Shown one piece after another: positions 27,036-37,165 of a stretch of DNA of 64,000 bases. Made by a program: the position numbers and the translations under genes. The DNA lies in NCBI RefSeq assembly GCF_013408665.1, contig NZ_JACCCL010000001.1, forward strand, positions 1,441,136 through 1,505,135, read 5' to 3'. The notes under the pieces are model-generated. The model was given only the letters and a program-made list of their open reading frames with translations. It did no database searches and was not told the DNA's origin. The first letter of the stretch is position 1, and every line of letters begins with the position of its first letter. The stretch is from Sporosarcina sp. JAI121 (GTDB lineage Bacteria > Bacillota > Bacilli > Bacillales_A > Planococcaceae).

Positions 27036-28940
27036 ATGATGGAACTCACTGAAATTACTAGTCCATCTTTTATAAAAAAACTCAATAAGGATCAGATGAC
27101 GCAGCTTGCTGAAGATATCCGTAAATTTCTTATTGAAAAGCTTTCTGTTACCGGCGGTCATATCGGTCCGAATCTTGGTGTAGTTGAATTGACGATTATG
27201 CTGCATCGGATATTTGATAGTCCAGACGATAAAATCATCTGGGATGTCGGTCACCAGGCGTATGTCCATAAAATTTTAACAGGGCGTGCATGTGATTTTG
27301 ATTCATTAAGGCAATATAAAGGTTTATGCGGATTTCCAAAAATGATTGAGAGCGAACATGACGTATGGGAAACAGGACACAGTTCCACTTCACTGTCTGC
27401 TGCAATGGGAATGGCGGCTGCAAGGGATGTGAAAGGCGATTCGAATTTTGTTATTCCGATCATCGGTGATGGTGCACTTACCGGCGGAATGGCACTGGAA
27501 GCACTTAATCATATCGGTCATGCGAAAACGAATATGATTGTCATTTTGAATGACAACGAAATGTCGATTGCCCCGAACGTCGGTGCACTTCACGCTGTTC
27601 TTGGGAAATTGAGAACTGCCGGAAAGTACAATAGTGCCAAAGATGAACTTGAATATATTTTAAAAAAGATTCCGGCGGTTGGCGGTAAACTTGCATCTGC
27701 TGCGGAACGAGTGAAAGACAGTTTGAAATACCTGCTAGTTTCGGGCATCTTTTTTGAAGAACTCGGTTTCACCTATCTTGGTCCGATTGATGGCCATGAC
27801 TTTAATGACCTTGAACGCAATATTCAATACGCGAAGAAGACGGAAGGACCTGTCCTTCTGCACGTCATTACGAAAAAAGGCAAAGGATTCCGTCCTGCAG
27901 AGGACGATAAAAGAGGTACCTGGCATGGTACGGGACCTTATAAGATTGAAACCGGCGATCTCATCAAATCTTCTTCCGTGGCGCCTTCATGGAGTGGACT
28001 CATTGCAGAAACAGTCCGGAACATCGCACGTGAGGACAGGCGTATCGTGGCAATAACACCGGCAATGCCTGTCGGTTCGAAGCTCGAATCATTTGCATCT
28101 GAATTTCCCGATCGTTTCTTCGATGTCGGCATCGCCGAACAGCATGCTACAACGATGGCGGCGGGACTTGCGACGCAAGGGATGAAACCTTTCCTTGCGA
28201 TTTATTCGACATTCATGCAACGTGCTTATGATCAGATGCTGCACGACATTTCAAGGCAGAACTTGAATGTTTTTATCGGAATCGACCGTGCAGGTCTCGT
28301 AGGGGCGGATGGTGAAACTCATCAAGGTGTCTTTGATATCGCATTCTTAAGACATATGCCGAATTTGGTCATCATGATGCCGAAAGACGAAAATGAAGGG
28401 CAGCATATGGTGAAAACTGCTATAGATTACAATGAAGGTCCCATTGTATTACGCTATCCGAGGGGTAACGGACTAGGTGTACCACTGGACGAAACGTTGC
28501 GCCCAATCCCGATTGGTACATGGGAAGTGCTGCGTGAAGGACATGACGTTGCTGTCCTGACATTCGGAACATCAATTCCGATGGCGCTGGAAGCGGCTGA
28601 AACATTAGCTGCAAAAGGAATTCATGTCAAAGTAATCAATGCAAGATTTATCAAGCCGCTCGATACTGCAATGCTGGACCGGCTTTTTGCAACAGGCATG
28701 CCAATCATGACAGTGGAAGAAGCGGTCCTCGCAGGCGGTTTCGGAAGTGCTGTACTTGAATATGCACACGATTCCCAGCAGACTGTCATACCGATTCAGC
28801 GGATGGGTATTCCGGATCGATTCATCGAGCATGGCAATGTCGAAGAGCTGCTGGCCGAAATTGGTATGACAGCAGGTCATTTAGCTGATGATTTGGAAAT
28901 CCTTGTGAAAAAGCATGCAGTTGAAAGGGAACAAGTATGA
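27036..28940 (+). CDS. dxs: 1-deoxy-D-xylulose-5-phosphate synthase
   Basis: Thiamine diphosphate enzyme joining pyruvate and glyceraldehyde 3-phosphate, first step of the MEP isoprenoid route. The 634-aa protein has the [12 protein letters not shown] start region, the [18 protein letters not shown]...NDNEMSI ThDP-binding segment, and the transketolase-type [20 protein letters not shown] 27036 is chosen (AAGGTG seven bases upstream). It overlaps tlyA by 4 bp. Confidence 0.96.
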   Translation: MMELTEITSPSFIKKLNKDQMTQLAEDIRKFLIEKLSVTGGHIGPNLGVVELTIMLHRIFDSPDDKIIWDVGHQAYVHKILTGRACDFDSLRQYKGLCGFPKMIESEHDVWETGHSSTSLSAAMGMAAARDVKGDSNFVIPIIGDGALTGGMALEALNHIGHAKTNMIVILNDNEMSIAPNVGALHAVLGKLRTAGKYNSAKDELEYILKKIPAVGGKLASAAERVKDSLKYLLVSGIFFEELGFTYLGPIDGHDFNDLERNIQYAKKTEGPVLLHVITKKGKGFRPAEDDKRGTWHGTGPYKIETGDLIKSSSVAPSWSGLIAETVRNIAREDRRIVAITPAMPVGSKLESFASEFPDRFFDVGIAEQHATTMAAGLATQGMKPFLAIYSTFMQRAYDQMLHDISRQNLNVFIGIDRAGLVGADGETHQGVFDIAFLRHMPNLVIMMPKDENEGQHMVKTAIDYNEGPIVLRYPRGNGLGVPLDETLRPIPIGTWEVLREGHDVAVLTFGTSIPMALEAAETLAAKGIHVKVINARFIKPLDTAMLDRLFATGMPIMTVEEAVLAGGFGSAVLEYAHDSQQTVIPIQRMGIPDRFIEHGNVEELLAEIGMTAGHLADDLEILVKKHAVEREQV

Positions 28941-29758
28941 TTAATCGTATTGAAAAAGAGCGGGTCGATGTCCTCTTGGTCGCGCGCGGCCTCTTTGAAA
29001 CGAGGGAGCAAGCAAAACGATCTATTATGGCAGGTATCGTCTTTTCCGCCGAAACCAGACTCGATAAACCGGGTGAGAAAATTGCAGCGGATGCACCGCT
29101 AATGGTAAAAGGCTCGAAACTGAAATATGTTAGCAGGGGCGGCTTGAAGTTGGAAAAAGCGCTTGAACTGTTCGATGCTGATGTGGAAGGCAAGATTGTA
29201 CTTGATATCGGTTCATCGACGGGCGGATTTACAGACTGCGCTCTACAAAACGGAGCGGCACATTGTTACGCACTTGATGTCGGGTACAATCAATTAGCTT
29301 GGAAAATACGTCAAGACCCGCGTGTCACAGTTATGGAGAGAACAAACTTCAGACACGCTACGCCGGAACTATTCACTGAAGGCATACCCCAATTTGCGAC
29401 AATTGATGTTTCCTTCATTTCATTGACACTAATCCTGCCTGCTTTGAAACGTATCATTGCAAATGGTGGTGATGTTATGGTGCTTGTTAAGCCACAATTC
29501 GAAGCGGGCAAAGGGAAAGTGGGCAAAAAAGGAGTCGTCAGGGAAAAGTCCGTACATCTTGAAGTATTAAAAAAAATCGCGGAGGCATCTATAGAAGAAG
29601 GTTTCAGTCTACGCGGAATTTCATTCTCACCTGTCACGGGGGGAGAAGGGAACATCGAGTTTCTGTTTCATCTGACTTCTGAGGACAATGCCACGACGTC
29701 ATTCGATGATGTTGACTTCGACAAACTTGTCGATGACGCTTACAAAAACTTGCAATAG
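28937..29758 (+). CDS. yqxC: TlyA family rRNA 2'-O-methyltransferase/hemolysin-like (YqxC)
   Basis: A 273-aa TlyA protein: N-terminal S4 RNA-binding domain ([21 protein letters not shown]) and an FtsJ-like SAM-dependent methyltransferase domain ([34 protein letters not shown]). Mycobacterial TlyA methylates 16S and 23S rRNA; the Bacillus protein's target is less clear. Its ATG overlaps the dxs stop codon. The dxs-tlyA-argR-recN order is conserved in Bacillales. Confidence 0.92.
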   Translation: MINRIEKERVDVLLVARGLFETREQAKRSIMAGIVFSAETRLDKPGEKIAADAPLMVKGSKLKYVSRGGLKLEKALELFDADVEGKIVLDIGSSTGGFTDCALQNGAAHCYALDVGYNQLAWKIRQDPRVTVMERTNFRHATPELFTEGIPQFATIDVSFISLTLILPALKRIIANGGDVMVLVKPQFEAGKGKVGKKGVVREKSVHLEVLKKIAEASIEEGFSLRGISFSPVTGGEGNIEFLFHLTSEDNATTSFDDVDFDKLVDDAYKNLQ

Positions 29759-29781
29759 CGCGCATTAAGTTGCGCGCTTTT
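29757..29781 (+). terminator. Terminator after tlyA
   Basis: AGCGCGC (29757-29763) pairs with GCGCGCT (29772-29778) then TTTT. It begins in the tlyA stop codon. Confidence 0.75.
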
Positions 29782-29851
29782 GTTGTTGTGTACAAAATTC
29801 GATGTTAAAGTACAAAATAGGATATCATTATTGTGTATGGGAGTGATTGGT

Positions 29852-30301
29852 ATGAATAAAGGGCATAGACAAATACGCATTCGGGATATTATCTCGAATT
29901 TTGAAATAGAAACACAAGACCAGCTTGTAGATAGTTTAAAAGCAGCAGGCGTAGAGGTGACACAAGCGACCGTTTCACGGGATATAAAAGAAATGCATCT
30001 CATTAAAGTCCCTTTATCCAATGGTAATTATAAATACAGCCTTCCACCCGTACATAAATACAATACGGAACAGAAACTTCATCGTATGCTGACGGATGCA
30101 TTTGTCAGTATTGACGGTGCTGGCTATTTTATTATCTTGAAAACGCTTCCTGGAAATGCTCAGGCTGTCGGATCTTTAATGGACCATCTCGGATGGGATG
30201 AAATTCTCGGAACAATTTGCGGCGATGATACATGTTTGATTATTTGCCGGGACGAAACCCTGACACAACAAGTGAAAGAAAAACTGCTAGCAATGCTTTG
30301 A
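29852..30301 (+). CDS. argR: Arginine repressor ArgR/AhrC
   Basis: A 149-aa hexameric arginine-responsive regulator. N-terminal winged helix ([35 protein letters not shown]) and C-terminal oligomerisation/arginine-binding domain ([27 protein letters not shown] in parts). ATG 29852 follows GGGAGTG; a longer frame from 29780 runs through the tlyA terminator and is discarded. A repeated GTACAAAA (29790, 29810) lies upstream; I do not recognise it as an ARG box. Confidence 0.95.
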   Translation: MNKGHRQIRIRDIISNFEIETQDQLVDSLKAAGVEVTQATVSRDIKEMHLIKVPLSNGNYKYSLPPVHKYNTEQKLHRMLTDAFVSIDGAGYFIILKTLPGNAQAVGSLMDHLGWDEILGTICGDDTCLIICRDETLTQQVKEKLLAML

Positions 30302-30316
30302 AAGAGGTGACTGCAA

Positions 30317-32014
30317 TTGTTAAGTGAAATTTCCATTAAGAACTTCGCAATCATTGAAAACCTCGAGGTTACTTTTAGCGAAGGTTTAACTGTATTGACT
30401 GGGGAAACAGGTGCGGGGAAATCAATCATTATCGATGCTGTCCAACTTCTGGCAGGTGGAAGAGGGTCACAGGAATTTATCCGTCATGGAGCGCAAAAAG
30501 CCGAACTTGAAGGGCTATTCACAATTGAAGATGAAACGCACCCGGTCATTGTAAAACTAGCCGAGTTTGGAATTGATGCACAGGATGGCGTTGTTATATT
30601 GCGACGTGACTTGAATTCGAACGGAAAAACAGTTTGCCGTGTCAACGGCAAGTTGGTGACCATCGCTATTTTGAGGGAAATCGGTTCCCACCTAATTGAT
30701 ATTCACGGTCAGCATGAGAATCAGGAATTGATGCATGAAAGAAGCCATATCCATTTACTCGACCATTTCGCAGGTGGGAAAATTGCACATGCATATGAAA
30801 ACTATACCGAGTTATATGAAAGTTATTTGAAGTTAAAGAGAAAGCTTGATAAGGCGGATGAAAATGAACAACAAGTAGCCCAACGTATCGATTTGTATTC
30901 ATTTCAATTGAAAGAAATAGACGCTGCCGCCCTACAAATCGGTGAAGAAGACGAACTTGAAGCTGAAAAACAAAAACTTCAAAATTTCAACCGTTTATAT
31001 GAGCGTTTGAATACAGCATACATCTCAATTAGCGGAGATACACATGCCCTCGATTGGGTCGGTTCCGCAATGAGTGATATCGAGGATGCGGCTTCAGTGG
31101 ATAAAATGCTGAAACCGCATGCTGAAACGATCGCGACAAGCTTCTATACATTACAAGAAACTGCGCATGAACTTAAAAGCATACTTGATGATATGGAATT
31201 CGATCCTGCAAGACTAGAACTAGTCGAAGAGCGCCTTGCTCTTCATATATCACTGAAACGAAAATATGGTAAAACGATAGAAGATATTTTGTTGTATCGT
31301 GACAAAATCGCAGATGATTTGGAGGGATTGGTAAGCAGGGATGAACGTCTTGCCGCAGAGCAGGAAAAACTCGCGCAAATCCTGAAAGACCTTGAAATTG
31401 AAGCGGAAGAACTATCCATTATCCGACAAGAGTCGTCGATACAATTGGAAAATGCTATTATGGAGCAATTGCAACAGCTTCACATGGGAAAAGCGTCTTT
31501 CAAAGTGGAATTTACTCGAAAAGCGGCGGGTACTTTCGATTCGAACGGGTATGATAATGTAGCGTTCCTAATCTCAACGAATGTGGGAGAACCATTGAAG
31601 CCTATGGTGAAGGTAGCCTCCGGCGGCGAGATTTCCCGCATCATGCTGGCATTAAAGACGATTTTTTCAAAACATCAAGGTGTCACTTCACTTATTTTCG
31701 ACGAAGTCGACACTGGTGTCAGCGGAAGAGTGGCACAAGCCATTGCAGAAAAGATTGCCATGATTGCAACCCATTCCCAAGTGCTTTGCATTTCGCATTT
31801 ACCGCAAGTTGCGGCAATGGCTGATCACCATTATCTCATAAAAAAAGATGTTAAAAAGGATAGGACAAGGACTGAAATCCAAGATGTGGTTGAGTCGGAT
31901 AGAACTGGGGAATTATCCAGAATGTTATCCGGGGCTGAAATCACTCCATTGACCTTAAAACATGCGGAAGAATTATTGAATTTGGCAGTCGAACGTAAAA
32001 AGTCGTTTCGGTAA
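30317..32014 (+). CDS. recN: DNA repair protein RecN
   Basis: A 565-aa SMC-like ATPase acting early in double-strand-break repair. Walker A GETGAGKS near residue 35, long coiled-coil arms (about 160-350), ABC signature ASGGEISRIMLALK and Walker B SLIFDEVDTGVSG at the C-terminal side. TTG start at 30317 after AAAGAGGTGA, 15 bp downstream of argR. Full length for the family. Confidence 0.96.
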   Translation: MLSEISIKNFAIIENLEVTFSEGLTVLTGETGAGKSIIIDAVQLLAGGRGSQEFIRHGAQKAELEGLFTIEDETHPVIVKLAEFGIDAQDGVVILRRDLNSNGKTVCRVNGKLVTIAILREIGSHLIDIHGQHENQELMHERSHIHLLDHFAGGKIAHAYENYTELYESYLKLKRKLDKADENEQQVAQRIDLYSFQLKEIDAAALQIGEEDELEAEKQKLQNFNRLYERLNTAYISISGDTHALDWVGSAMSDIEDAASVDKMLKPHAETIATSFYTLQETAHELKSILDDMEFDPARLELVEERLALHISLKRKYGKTIEDILLYRDKIADDLEGLVSRDERLAAEQEKLAQILKDLEIEAEELSIIRQESSIQLENAIMEQLQQLHMGKASFKVEFTRKAAGTFDSNGYDNVAFLISTNVGEPLKPMVKVASGGEISRIMLALKTIFSKHQGVTSLIFDEVDTGVSGRVAQAIAEKIAMIATHSQVLCISHLPQVAAMADHHYLIKKDVKKDRTRTEIQDVVESDRTGELSRMLSGAEITPLTLKHAEELLNLAVERKKSFR

Positions 32015-32194
32015 CCGCTCAGTGCGTATACTACATTATGCTTGGTTTTGAATGATTTATTCATCAATCGTAAATCACTTTTAATTGCTGAAATATGGAA
32101 GAAATAATTCGCATTCCACTTTTGCTTTATTTACCCTTTCATAACATTCTCCCGAACGGACATACCAACAGTAACTTATTTAGGGAGGTGAAAT

Positions 32195-33163
32195 ATGGGA
32201 TGGAGTAGACAGTTCAAGTTGGCCGTTTCGTTATCTGTGCTTTTTCTTTTCATGCCTTTCACGACAGATGCAGCTTTTGCAAAGGACGGTTCACTTATAC
32301 CGATGGGACAGTCAATAGGTATTAAAATGGAACTGTCCGGGGTCTACATCACAAATGATATCATGATCAGTAAGGACAATTGGTTGAAGGCTGGTGATTT
32401 AATCGGACAAGTGGACAATGTTGCAATCAGCACTCTACACGAATTTGAGAAAAAATCGACGTCATGGCGTGATAAAAAAGAAATTGTATTACATGTTATC
32501 CGAAATGGAGACGAAAGCCAATTCCAAGCAGACGGCGAAGCGATGAAACGTCTCATTCCATTCCTGAAAGACCGGACTGAAGGAACAGGAACTTTGACGT
32601 ATGTCGATCCCGATAATGGGACGTACGGCGCGCTTGGTCACCAGATTATCGACAGTGCATTGAAATCACCGCCTTCTTTTAAATCTGGATCGATTTATCT
32701 ATCTGAAATTGATCAGATTAAAAAAAGTGTACCAGGAATTCCCGGCTATAAAATTTCAACGATTGTTGACGGTGATGATGTTCTTGGATCAATTCGGATA
32801 AATGGTATTTACGGTATTTTCGGGGCATGGAGCAGCGATTATAAGAAAGTGTTGGCCGAACCACTCCAGATTATGCAGCCGGCAGAAGTGGAAGTTGGTC
32901 CTGCCGAAATTTATACGACCATCAAAGGTGTCGAGGTAGAAGCATTTTCTATTCGAATTACCGAAGTCGAACATGACCAATTCCACTTTATTTTAACAGA
33001 TCAAAAATTACTCGCGGCAACAGGCGGGATACTGCAAGGTATGAGTGGTAGTCCGGTAATCCAGAACGGTAAATTTGCAGGCGCAGTAACGCATATGTTT
33101 GTCGATGATCCCAAAAAAGGTGCAGGTCTTTATTTGGAAAAGATGCGTAGCGGCGAAAAATGA
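32195..33163 (+). CDS. spoIVB: SpoIVB serine peptidase, short form
   Basis: Forespore-secreted SA-clan protease that triggers pro-sigma-K processing. The 322-aa protein has an N-terminal membrane/signal segment (about 8-28), a PDZ-like region (VYITNDIMISKDNWLKAGDLIG) and the S55 catalytic domain with His149 (GALGHQI), Asp269 (LTDQKLL) and Ser284 (GMSGSP). The His/Asp/Ser spacing parallels that of Bacillus SpoIVB, but the Bacillus protein is ~100 residues longer, mainly N-terminal to the catalytic part. ATG follows AGGGAGGTG. Located just ahead of spo0A as in Bacillus. Confidence 0.93.
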   Translation: MGWSRQFKLAVSLSVLFLFMPFTTDAAFAKDGSLIPMGQSIGIKMELSGVYITNDIMISKDNWLKAGDLIGQVDNVAISTLHEFEKKSTSWRDKKEIVLHVIRNGDESQFQADGEAMKRLIPFLKDRTEGTGTLTYVDPDNGTYGALGHQIIDSALKSPPSFKSGSIYLSEIDQIKKSVPGIPGYKISTIVDGDDVLGSIRINGIYGIFGAWSSDYKKVLAEPLQIMQPAEVEVGPAEIYTTIKGVEVEAFSIRITEVEHDQFHFILTDQKLLAATGGILQGMSGSPVIQNGKFAGAVTHMFVDDPKKGAGLYLEKMRSGEK

Positions 33164-33164
33164 A

Positions 33165-33200
33165 AAAAAGGGTCAACCCATACGCGGTTGACCCTTTTTA
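33165..33200 (+). terminator. Terminator of spoIVB
   Basis: AAAAAGGGTCAACC pairs perfectly with GGTTGACCCTTTTT through a 7-nt loop. Confidence 0.93.
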
Positions 33201-33227
33201 GCAGCGTCCATTCAGAAGGTGAATTAT

Positions 33228-33335
33228 TTGACAATCTATGGGAAGGTAATGGAATTCGTCGAAATATAGGGAAACCATATGCCAGAAGATTCATTTTTCT
33301 GTACTTATAAAGGTTTCATATACTATTCGTCGAAA
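33228..33335 (+). promoter_or_regulatory. spo0A control region with two 0A-like boxes
   Basis: TTCGTCGAAA occurs twice, at 33255-33264 and 33326-33335, each one mismatch from the Spo0A-binding core TGTCGAA, suggesting autoregulation. TTGACA at 33228-33233 could be the -35 of a vegetative promoter, though the matching -10 (GGAATT) is poor. I could not firmly place a sigma-H promoter. Confidence 0.55.
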
Positions 33336-33413
33336 TTTCCCTTGTGTAGTTAAGAGATAGTTGCTAATATTTAGGGAAAGAAGTCGTCATAAACGAACAA
33401 GGGGGAATTGGGA

Positions 33414-34205
33414 ATGGATAAACTGAAAGTCGCAATTGCGGATGATAATAAAGAGCTTGTAAGGACTATGGTGACATATTTTGAAAGGCATCCCGAAATT
33501 GAAGTCGTTTGGACGGCGCACAATGGAAAAGTATGTCTGTCGATGTTGGAAGAGAAAAAACCTGATGTCCTATTGCTTGATATCATCATGCCCCACCTCG
33601 ACGGTATAGCGGTACTTGAAACATTGAGCGGTAATACAAAAATTACTGATTTGCATATTATCATGCTGACGGCATTTGGCCAGGAAGATGTAATGACACA
33701 AGCTGCAAGTTTGGGAGCTTCCTATTTCATGCTTAAACCTTTTGAATTCGATCGGCTAGCAAATCAAATTTTCCAAGTGGCTGGAACAAGAAAACCTGTT
33801 GCTACTGCAACTAAATCTGTCGAAGAGTATGCACCGGGAACTGTGAGTCAAAAAGTATTAGATACGACAATTACAGCAATCATTAAAGAAATCGGCGTGC
33901 CTGCGCATATTAAGGGCTATGCTTTTATTCGTGAAGCGATTCAAATGGTCTACACGGATGTCGATTTGCTAGGGTCGGTGACGAAAGTACTTTATCCGGA
34001 GATTGCAAAAAAATACAATACGACAGCATCCCGTGTCGAGCGGGCAATCCGTCATGCAATTGAAGTGGCATGGAATCGCGGGAATTACGACGTCATCTCC
34101 AAAATGTTCGGCTATACCGTGCATCATTTGAAAAGTAAACCGACAAATTCAGAATTCATCGCAATGATTGCAGATAAAATCCGTCTTGAGCATATGGCGA
34201 GCTGA
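33414..34205 (+). CDS. spo0A: Sporulation master response regulator Spo0A
   Basis: A 263-aa response regulator. Receiver domain with acidic pocket Asp10/Asp11, phosphorylation site Asp56 (LLLDIIMP) and conserved Thr/Lys (MLTAFG, MLKPFEF). A variable linker (residues ~123-145) leads into the Spo0A effector domain; the recognition helix region is [23 protein letters not shown] 33414 has GGGGGA eight bases upstream. Identity is unequivocal and marks the organism as an endospore former. Confidence 0.98.
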   Translation: MDKLKVAIADDNKELVRTMVTYFERHPEIEVVWTAHNGKVCLSMLEEKKPDVLLLDIIMPHLDGIAVLETLSGNTKITDLHIIMLTAFGQEDVMTQAASLGASYFMLKPFEFDRLANQIFQVAGTRKPVATATKSVEEYAPGTVSQKVLDTTITAIIKEIGVPAHIKGYAFIREAIQMVYTDVDLLGSVTKVLYPEIAKKYNTTASRVERAIRHAIEVAWNRGNYDVISKMFGYTVHHLKSKPTNSEFIAMIADKIRLEHMAS

Positions 34206-34299
34206 TTATCGGTATGAAAGCGTTTTTGCGGATTAGTAATCCTCGAATGTCTACCTTGCCCAATGGTTATGGCTTTTAAAACCTATAAAATATACGCCC

Positions 34300-34336
34300 A
34301 AAGACCAATGAATTAAGAAATTCATCGGTCTTTTTT
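34300..34336 (+). terminator. Terminator of spo0A
   Basis: AAGACC and ATGAATT pair with AATTCAT and GGTCTT, one mismatch inside, followed by six Ts. Confidence 0.88.
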
Positions 34337-34711
34337 ATTGTTGTACAAAGAATATCATAGCAGTGAAAATTAATCATCCGCATTCTGTGATTTGTCGGAG
34401 GAACGGGACCCATATATGGTTACCACTAGAAGTGGTCAGTACGCTCTGACTGAATCTATTAATCTTTTTTTAGAGTATGATTATCTGTAGAATTAATAAG
34501 GTCTTAAAATTGATTTGTAAGGTTTTCTATTCGCTTTTTAGTAGCCTAGTAAGTTGTGCTATTTGAATTAATTTACTATCTTATTTGTTACATTGGTCAA
34601 ACTATATCATCGTCGGGTTCCAATTCATTTGCTTAAGTGATAAAATGGAATTGGAAGAGTCTGATAAGTTTGTTTGTCTAAACTGATTATGATGTGTGGA
34701 ATTAAAGCTTG
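34337..34711. other. AT-rich non-coding stretch after spo0A
   Basis: No convincing gene in the whole 34206-34830 interval. It holds hairpins ACCACTagaAGTGGT (about 34421-34435) followed by a T-run near 34464, and an inverted repeat TTCCAATTC/GAATTGGAA (34618-34626, 34648-34656). A 24-codon ATG frame near 34415 has a GGAGGA about 13 bases away and is not persuasive. An intrinsic terminator closes the stretch. Confidence 0.5.
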
Positions 34712-34752
34712 GCCTACTTTCCGAATTTTTTTCGTAGGGTAGGCATTTTTTT
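34712..34752 (+). terminator. Orphan intrinsic terminator or fapA leader attenuator
   Basis: GCCTAC (34712-34717) pairs with GTAGGC (34739-34744), loop partly self-paired, then seven Ts. No gene lies between the spo0A terminator and this one, so it ends an unannotated RNA or sits in the leader of the DUF342 gene. Confidence 0.6.
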
Positions 34753-34830
34753 CGAAAAGTAAAAAAAGCTATTCCAACAAAGTGTTTAATGCAGCTCTGT
34801 AATAATTACTTGAGAAAGGGTGAATCCGCG

Positions 34831-36393
34831 GTGCTGACTCAAAATGATTTTTTCGATCTTTTTGTACAGGAGGACAAAGTGATTTTGCGTTCAAAGAAGA
34901 ACGGTTTTCCGCTTAAATCATTCGATGGAATAACACGTGAACATCCGCGACTTAAACTCAATTCATTTTCTACGCTACGGACAGCACTGATGGATTCAGA
35001 GAAAGAACATATCATCGGTAGCTGGCTGCCCGCAATCGAAGTAGCAATATCACCCGATAAGATGACCGCCTTATTATATATCAATTTATCAAAGAAGGAA
35101 TTTGACGAAAACAAACAGCCGATTTTGCAACAAGCAGAAAAAGTACTTACTGAAACCGGAATAAGTCATGGGAAAAATGACTTGAAAAGCGAACCTTTTA
35201 AACCAGGCGAACCGATGATTGCCGCCGTTGGTACACTTCCGACGAAAGGTAAAGAGGCTGTCGTCACATATATCGATATTCCCTCACGGAGACCAGTTAT
35301 CCGTGAGGATGGTCTTGCTGATTACTTTGAAATGAACTTTGTAACTACTGTTAAAGAAGGGGACTGGCTTGGTGAAAAGATACCCGCGCAGGAAGGCGTC
35401 GATGGAATAGATGTATTAGGTAATACTGTGTCTGCGAAACGAGGCGATGACGTGATGCTGTCCTTTGATAAGAAGTCAGTGACTGAAGAACAAGAAAAAG
35501 GGAAAGTAGTTCTGCGTGCATCACACAGCGGGGCGCTGGAAATCATCAACGGTGTAATTGGTGTCGGAAAACAGCTGATTGTTAACGGCGATGTCGGTCC
35601 TGAAACGGGTTCGATTACATTCGATGGTGCCGTTACTGTTTATGGAACGGTTCTCGCGGACTTTTCGGTTAATGCGACTGGTACTATTTCGATAGAAGGA
35701 AATGAAGGGATTACAAATGCAAAGGAAATACGATCGACGGAAGGCGATATTTACATAAAAGGGGGCGTATTCGGGGGTGAAATGACCATTGTCGAGGCTC
35801 AAGGCGATATTTATATTAAACATGCAAATAATTGCAAACTGTATGGAAAAGAGATTCATGTCGGACTCTATTTGCTTGGGGCCGAAGTTATCGCGGATAG
35901 TGTCTTTGTCGACAAAAGCCAAGGAAAGATAATTGGCGGGGAAATAGATGCCCTCTTTAAAATCGAGTGTGCATTTGCAGGTAATAACCACGAACGAAAA
36001 ACCACCCTTCGTACAAAAGGCATCGATAAGGACGCAATCTATATGAAAGTTCAAGAAATGGCGAACAGCTTAAAAGAACATCAAGCGATAGTTGTGAAGC
36101 TAGAACAGCATGTTCTTCCATTGGAGAGAGCTGCAGATGATCTGAAGGGGCAACAAGCCAAAGTATTCGAAAAGTTAATGGATACGATCGACTATAACAG
36201 AAAAAGGATCTTAGAAATAGACGGAGAGATTCACTTGGAACTGCGCAAAATTAAACAGGCAATCCCCGGACAAATCGAAGTGACGAAAGAAGCATACCCC
36301 GGAACAATTATTCAAATCGGAACTAAATCTTCTACGCTTTCCGTTCCTACGAATGGTGTATTTACTATTATAGATGGAGTTCTTAATGTCTAG
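34831..36393 (+). CDS. FapA family DUF342 polymerising protein
   Basis: A 520-aa DUF342/FapA protein. The N-terminal third is a mixed region (ADYFEMNFVTTVKEGDWLGEKIPAQEG in pieces), the centre a long right-handed beta-helix typical of FapA (GDVGPETGSITFDG, GVFGGEMTIVEAQGDIYIKHANN), and the C-terminus a coiled-coil (LKEHQAIVVKLEQHVLPLERA) with a closing strand domain. I prefer GTG 34831, which has GAAAGGGTG upstream, to ATG 34789. Such proteins are tied to flagellar or cell-pole functions in other bacteria; the role here is unknown. Overlaps the next gene. Confidence 0.82.
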   Translation: MLTQNDFFDLFVQEDKVILRSKKNGFPLKSFDGITREHPRLKLNSFSTLRTALMDSEKEHIIGSWLPAIEVAISPDKMTALLYINLSKKEFDENKQPILQQAEKVLTETGISHGKNDLKSEPFKPGEPMIAAVGTLPTKGKEAVVTYIDIPSRRPVIREDGLADYFEMNFVTTVKEGDWLGEKIPAQEGVDGIDVLGNTVSAKRGDDVMLSFDKKSVTEEQEKGKVVLRASHSGALEIINGVIGVGKQLIVNGDVGPETGSITFDGAVTVYGTVLADFSVNATGTISIEGNEGITNAKEIRSTEGDIYIKGGVFGGEMTIVEAQGDIYIKHANNCKLYGKEIHVGLYLLGAEVIADSVFVDKSQGKIIGGEIDALFKIECAFAGNNHERKTTLRTKGIDKDAIYMKVQEMANSLKEHQAIVVKLEQHVLPLERAADDLKGQQAKVFEKLMDTIDYNRKRILEIDGEIHLELRKIKQAIPGQIEVTKEAYPGTIIQIGTKSSTLSVPTNGVFTIIDGVLNV

Positions 36394-37114
36394 GCCCGCT
36401 ATTTTTGCACATCGAGGTGCATCAGGCGTCCGATTTGAAAATACGATGAAAGCATTTGAGAAGGCCGTCGACCAAGGGGCTGATGGTATTGAACTGGACG
36501 TTCAAGTTTCGGAGGATGGTGTACCGTTTGTGATCCATGATCCTGAACTCACTAGGCTTGCAGGCATCCGTAGAGCGATTTCATCTATGACAAGTGGAGA
36601 AATAAAGAGGGTTCCAGTGGGCAGAAAATATACACGCATTTTCCGTGGGCACCGGATTCCCACATTAATTGAAGCCGTGTCATTTTGTCAAAGTCATCAA
36701 TTGGCACTCAATGTTGAATTGAAAGAGACAGTTTCGGGGCGACCCGATTACATTAAACAGATAGTTGATATTGTATCCCACCTTGATAATGTCCACATCT
36801 CTGCATTCGATTACCGTCTACTTGAAGTAGTGAAAAAGGAAAGTCACCAGATGGAAACGGCCTATCTTTTGCGGAAAAAAGATGTCGATTGGACAAATCT
36901 TGAACAATATTCATGTGCGGATGGATTCCATTTGCACAAAAGGCTATTGAAAGAGCCTTATTTGAACAATCTTATTCTGTCCGGCAAAAAGATTCGAGTG
37001 TACGGTATTAGTGGGAAAGAACCAATGGCGTTAAATCCACCGCCATATATCGATGGTTGGATTACGGATTACCCGGATAGATTCAATGATGTGAAAAAGG
37101 ACCGAGACAGTTAA
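36386..37114 (+). CDS. Glycerophosphodiester phosphodiesterase
   Basis: A 242-aa cytosolic GDPD-family TIM barrel: AHRGASGVRFENTMKAFEKA with the catalytic His, GIELDVQVSEDG metal ligands, IHDPELTRL and NVELKE. No signal peptide, so it acts on internal glycerophosphodiesters, yielding glycerol 3-phosphate. B. subtilis has a similar gene (yqiK) in the same neighbourhood. ATG 36386 follows GATGGAG and overlaps the DUF342 gene by 8 bp; a start at 36374 is less likely. Confidence 0.92.
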   Translation: MSRPAIFAHRGASGVRFENTMKAFEKAVDQGADGIELDVQVSEDGVPFVIHDPELTRLAGIRRAISSMTSGEIKRVPVGRKYTRIFRGHRIPTLIEAVSFCQSHQLALNVELKETVSGRPDYIKQIVDIVSHLDNVHISAFDYRLLEVVKKESHQMETAYLLRKKDVDWTNLEQYSCADGFHLHKRLLKEPYLNNLILSGKKIRVYGISGKEPMALNPPPYIDGWITDYPDRFNDVKKDRDS

Positions 37115-37131
37115 ATGTCTTGGTCCTTTTC
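37095..37131 (+). terminator. Terminator of the glycerophosphodiesterase gene
   Basis: AAAAGGACCGAGACA pairs with TGTCTTGGTCCTTTT through GTTAAA (one G-T pair), overlapping the end of the gene. It may act in both directions, also serving the convergent yqzF. Confidence 0.88.
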
Positions 37132-37165
37132 TAATCCTTTACTCCATAACTTACCGCCATCGTTT

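Noticed and set aside
29780-29851. Longer N-terminus for ArgR
   Set aside because: It would run through the tlyA terminator and lacks a ribosome site; ATG 29852 gives the standard family start.
32015-32194. TGAAT-GATTT-ATTCA inverted repeat upstream of spoIVB as an ArgR box
   Set aside because: The spacing is one base off the consensus and spoIVB is not an arginine gene; argR two genes upstream does not make it an operator.
34415-34489. 24-codon ATG frame after spo0A
   Set aside because: GGAGGA is ~13 bases away, too far, and the frame coincides with hairpins; more likely part of a non-coding RNA.
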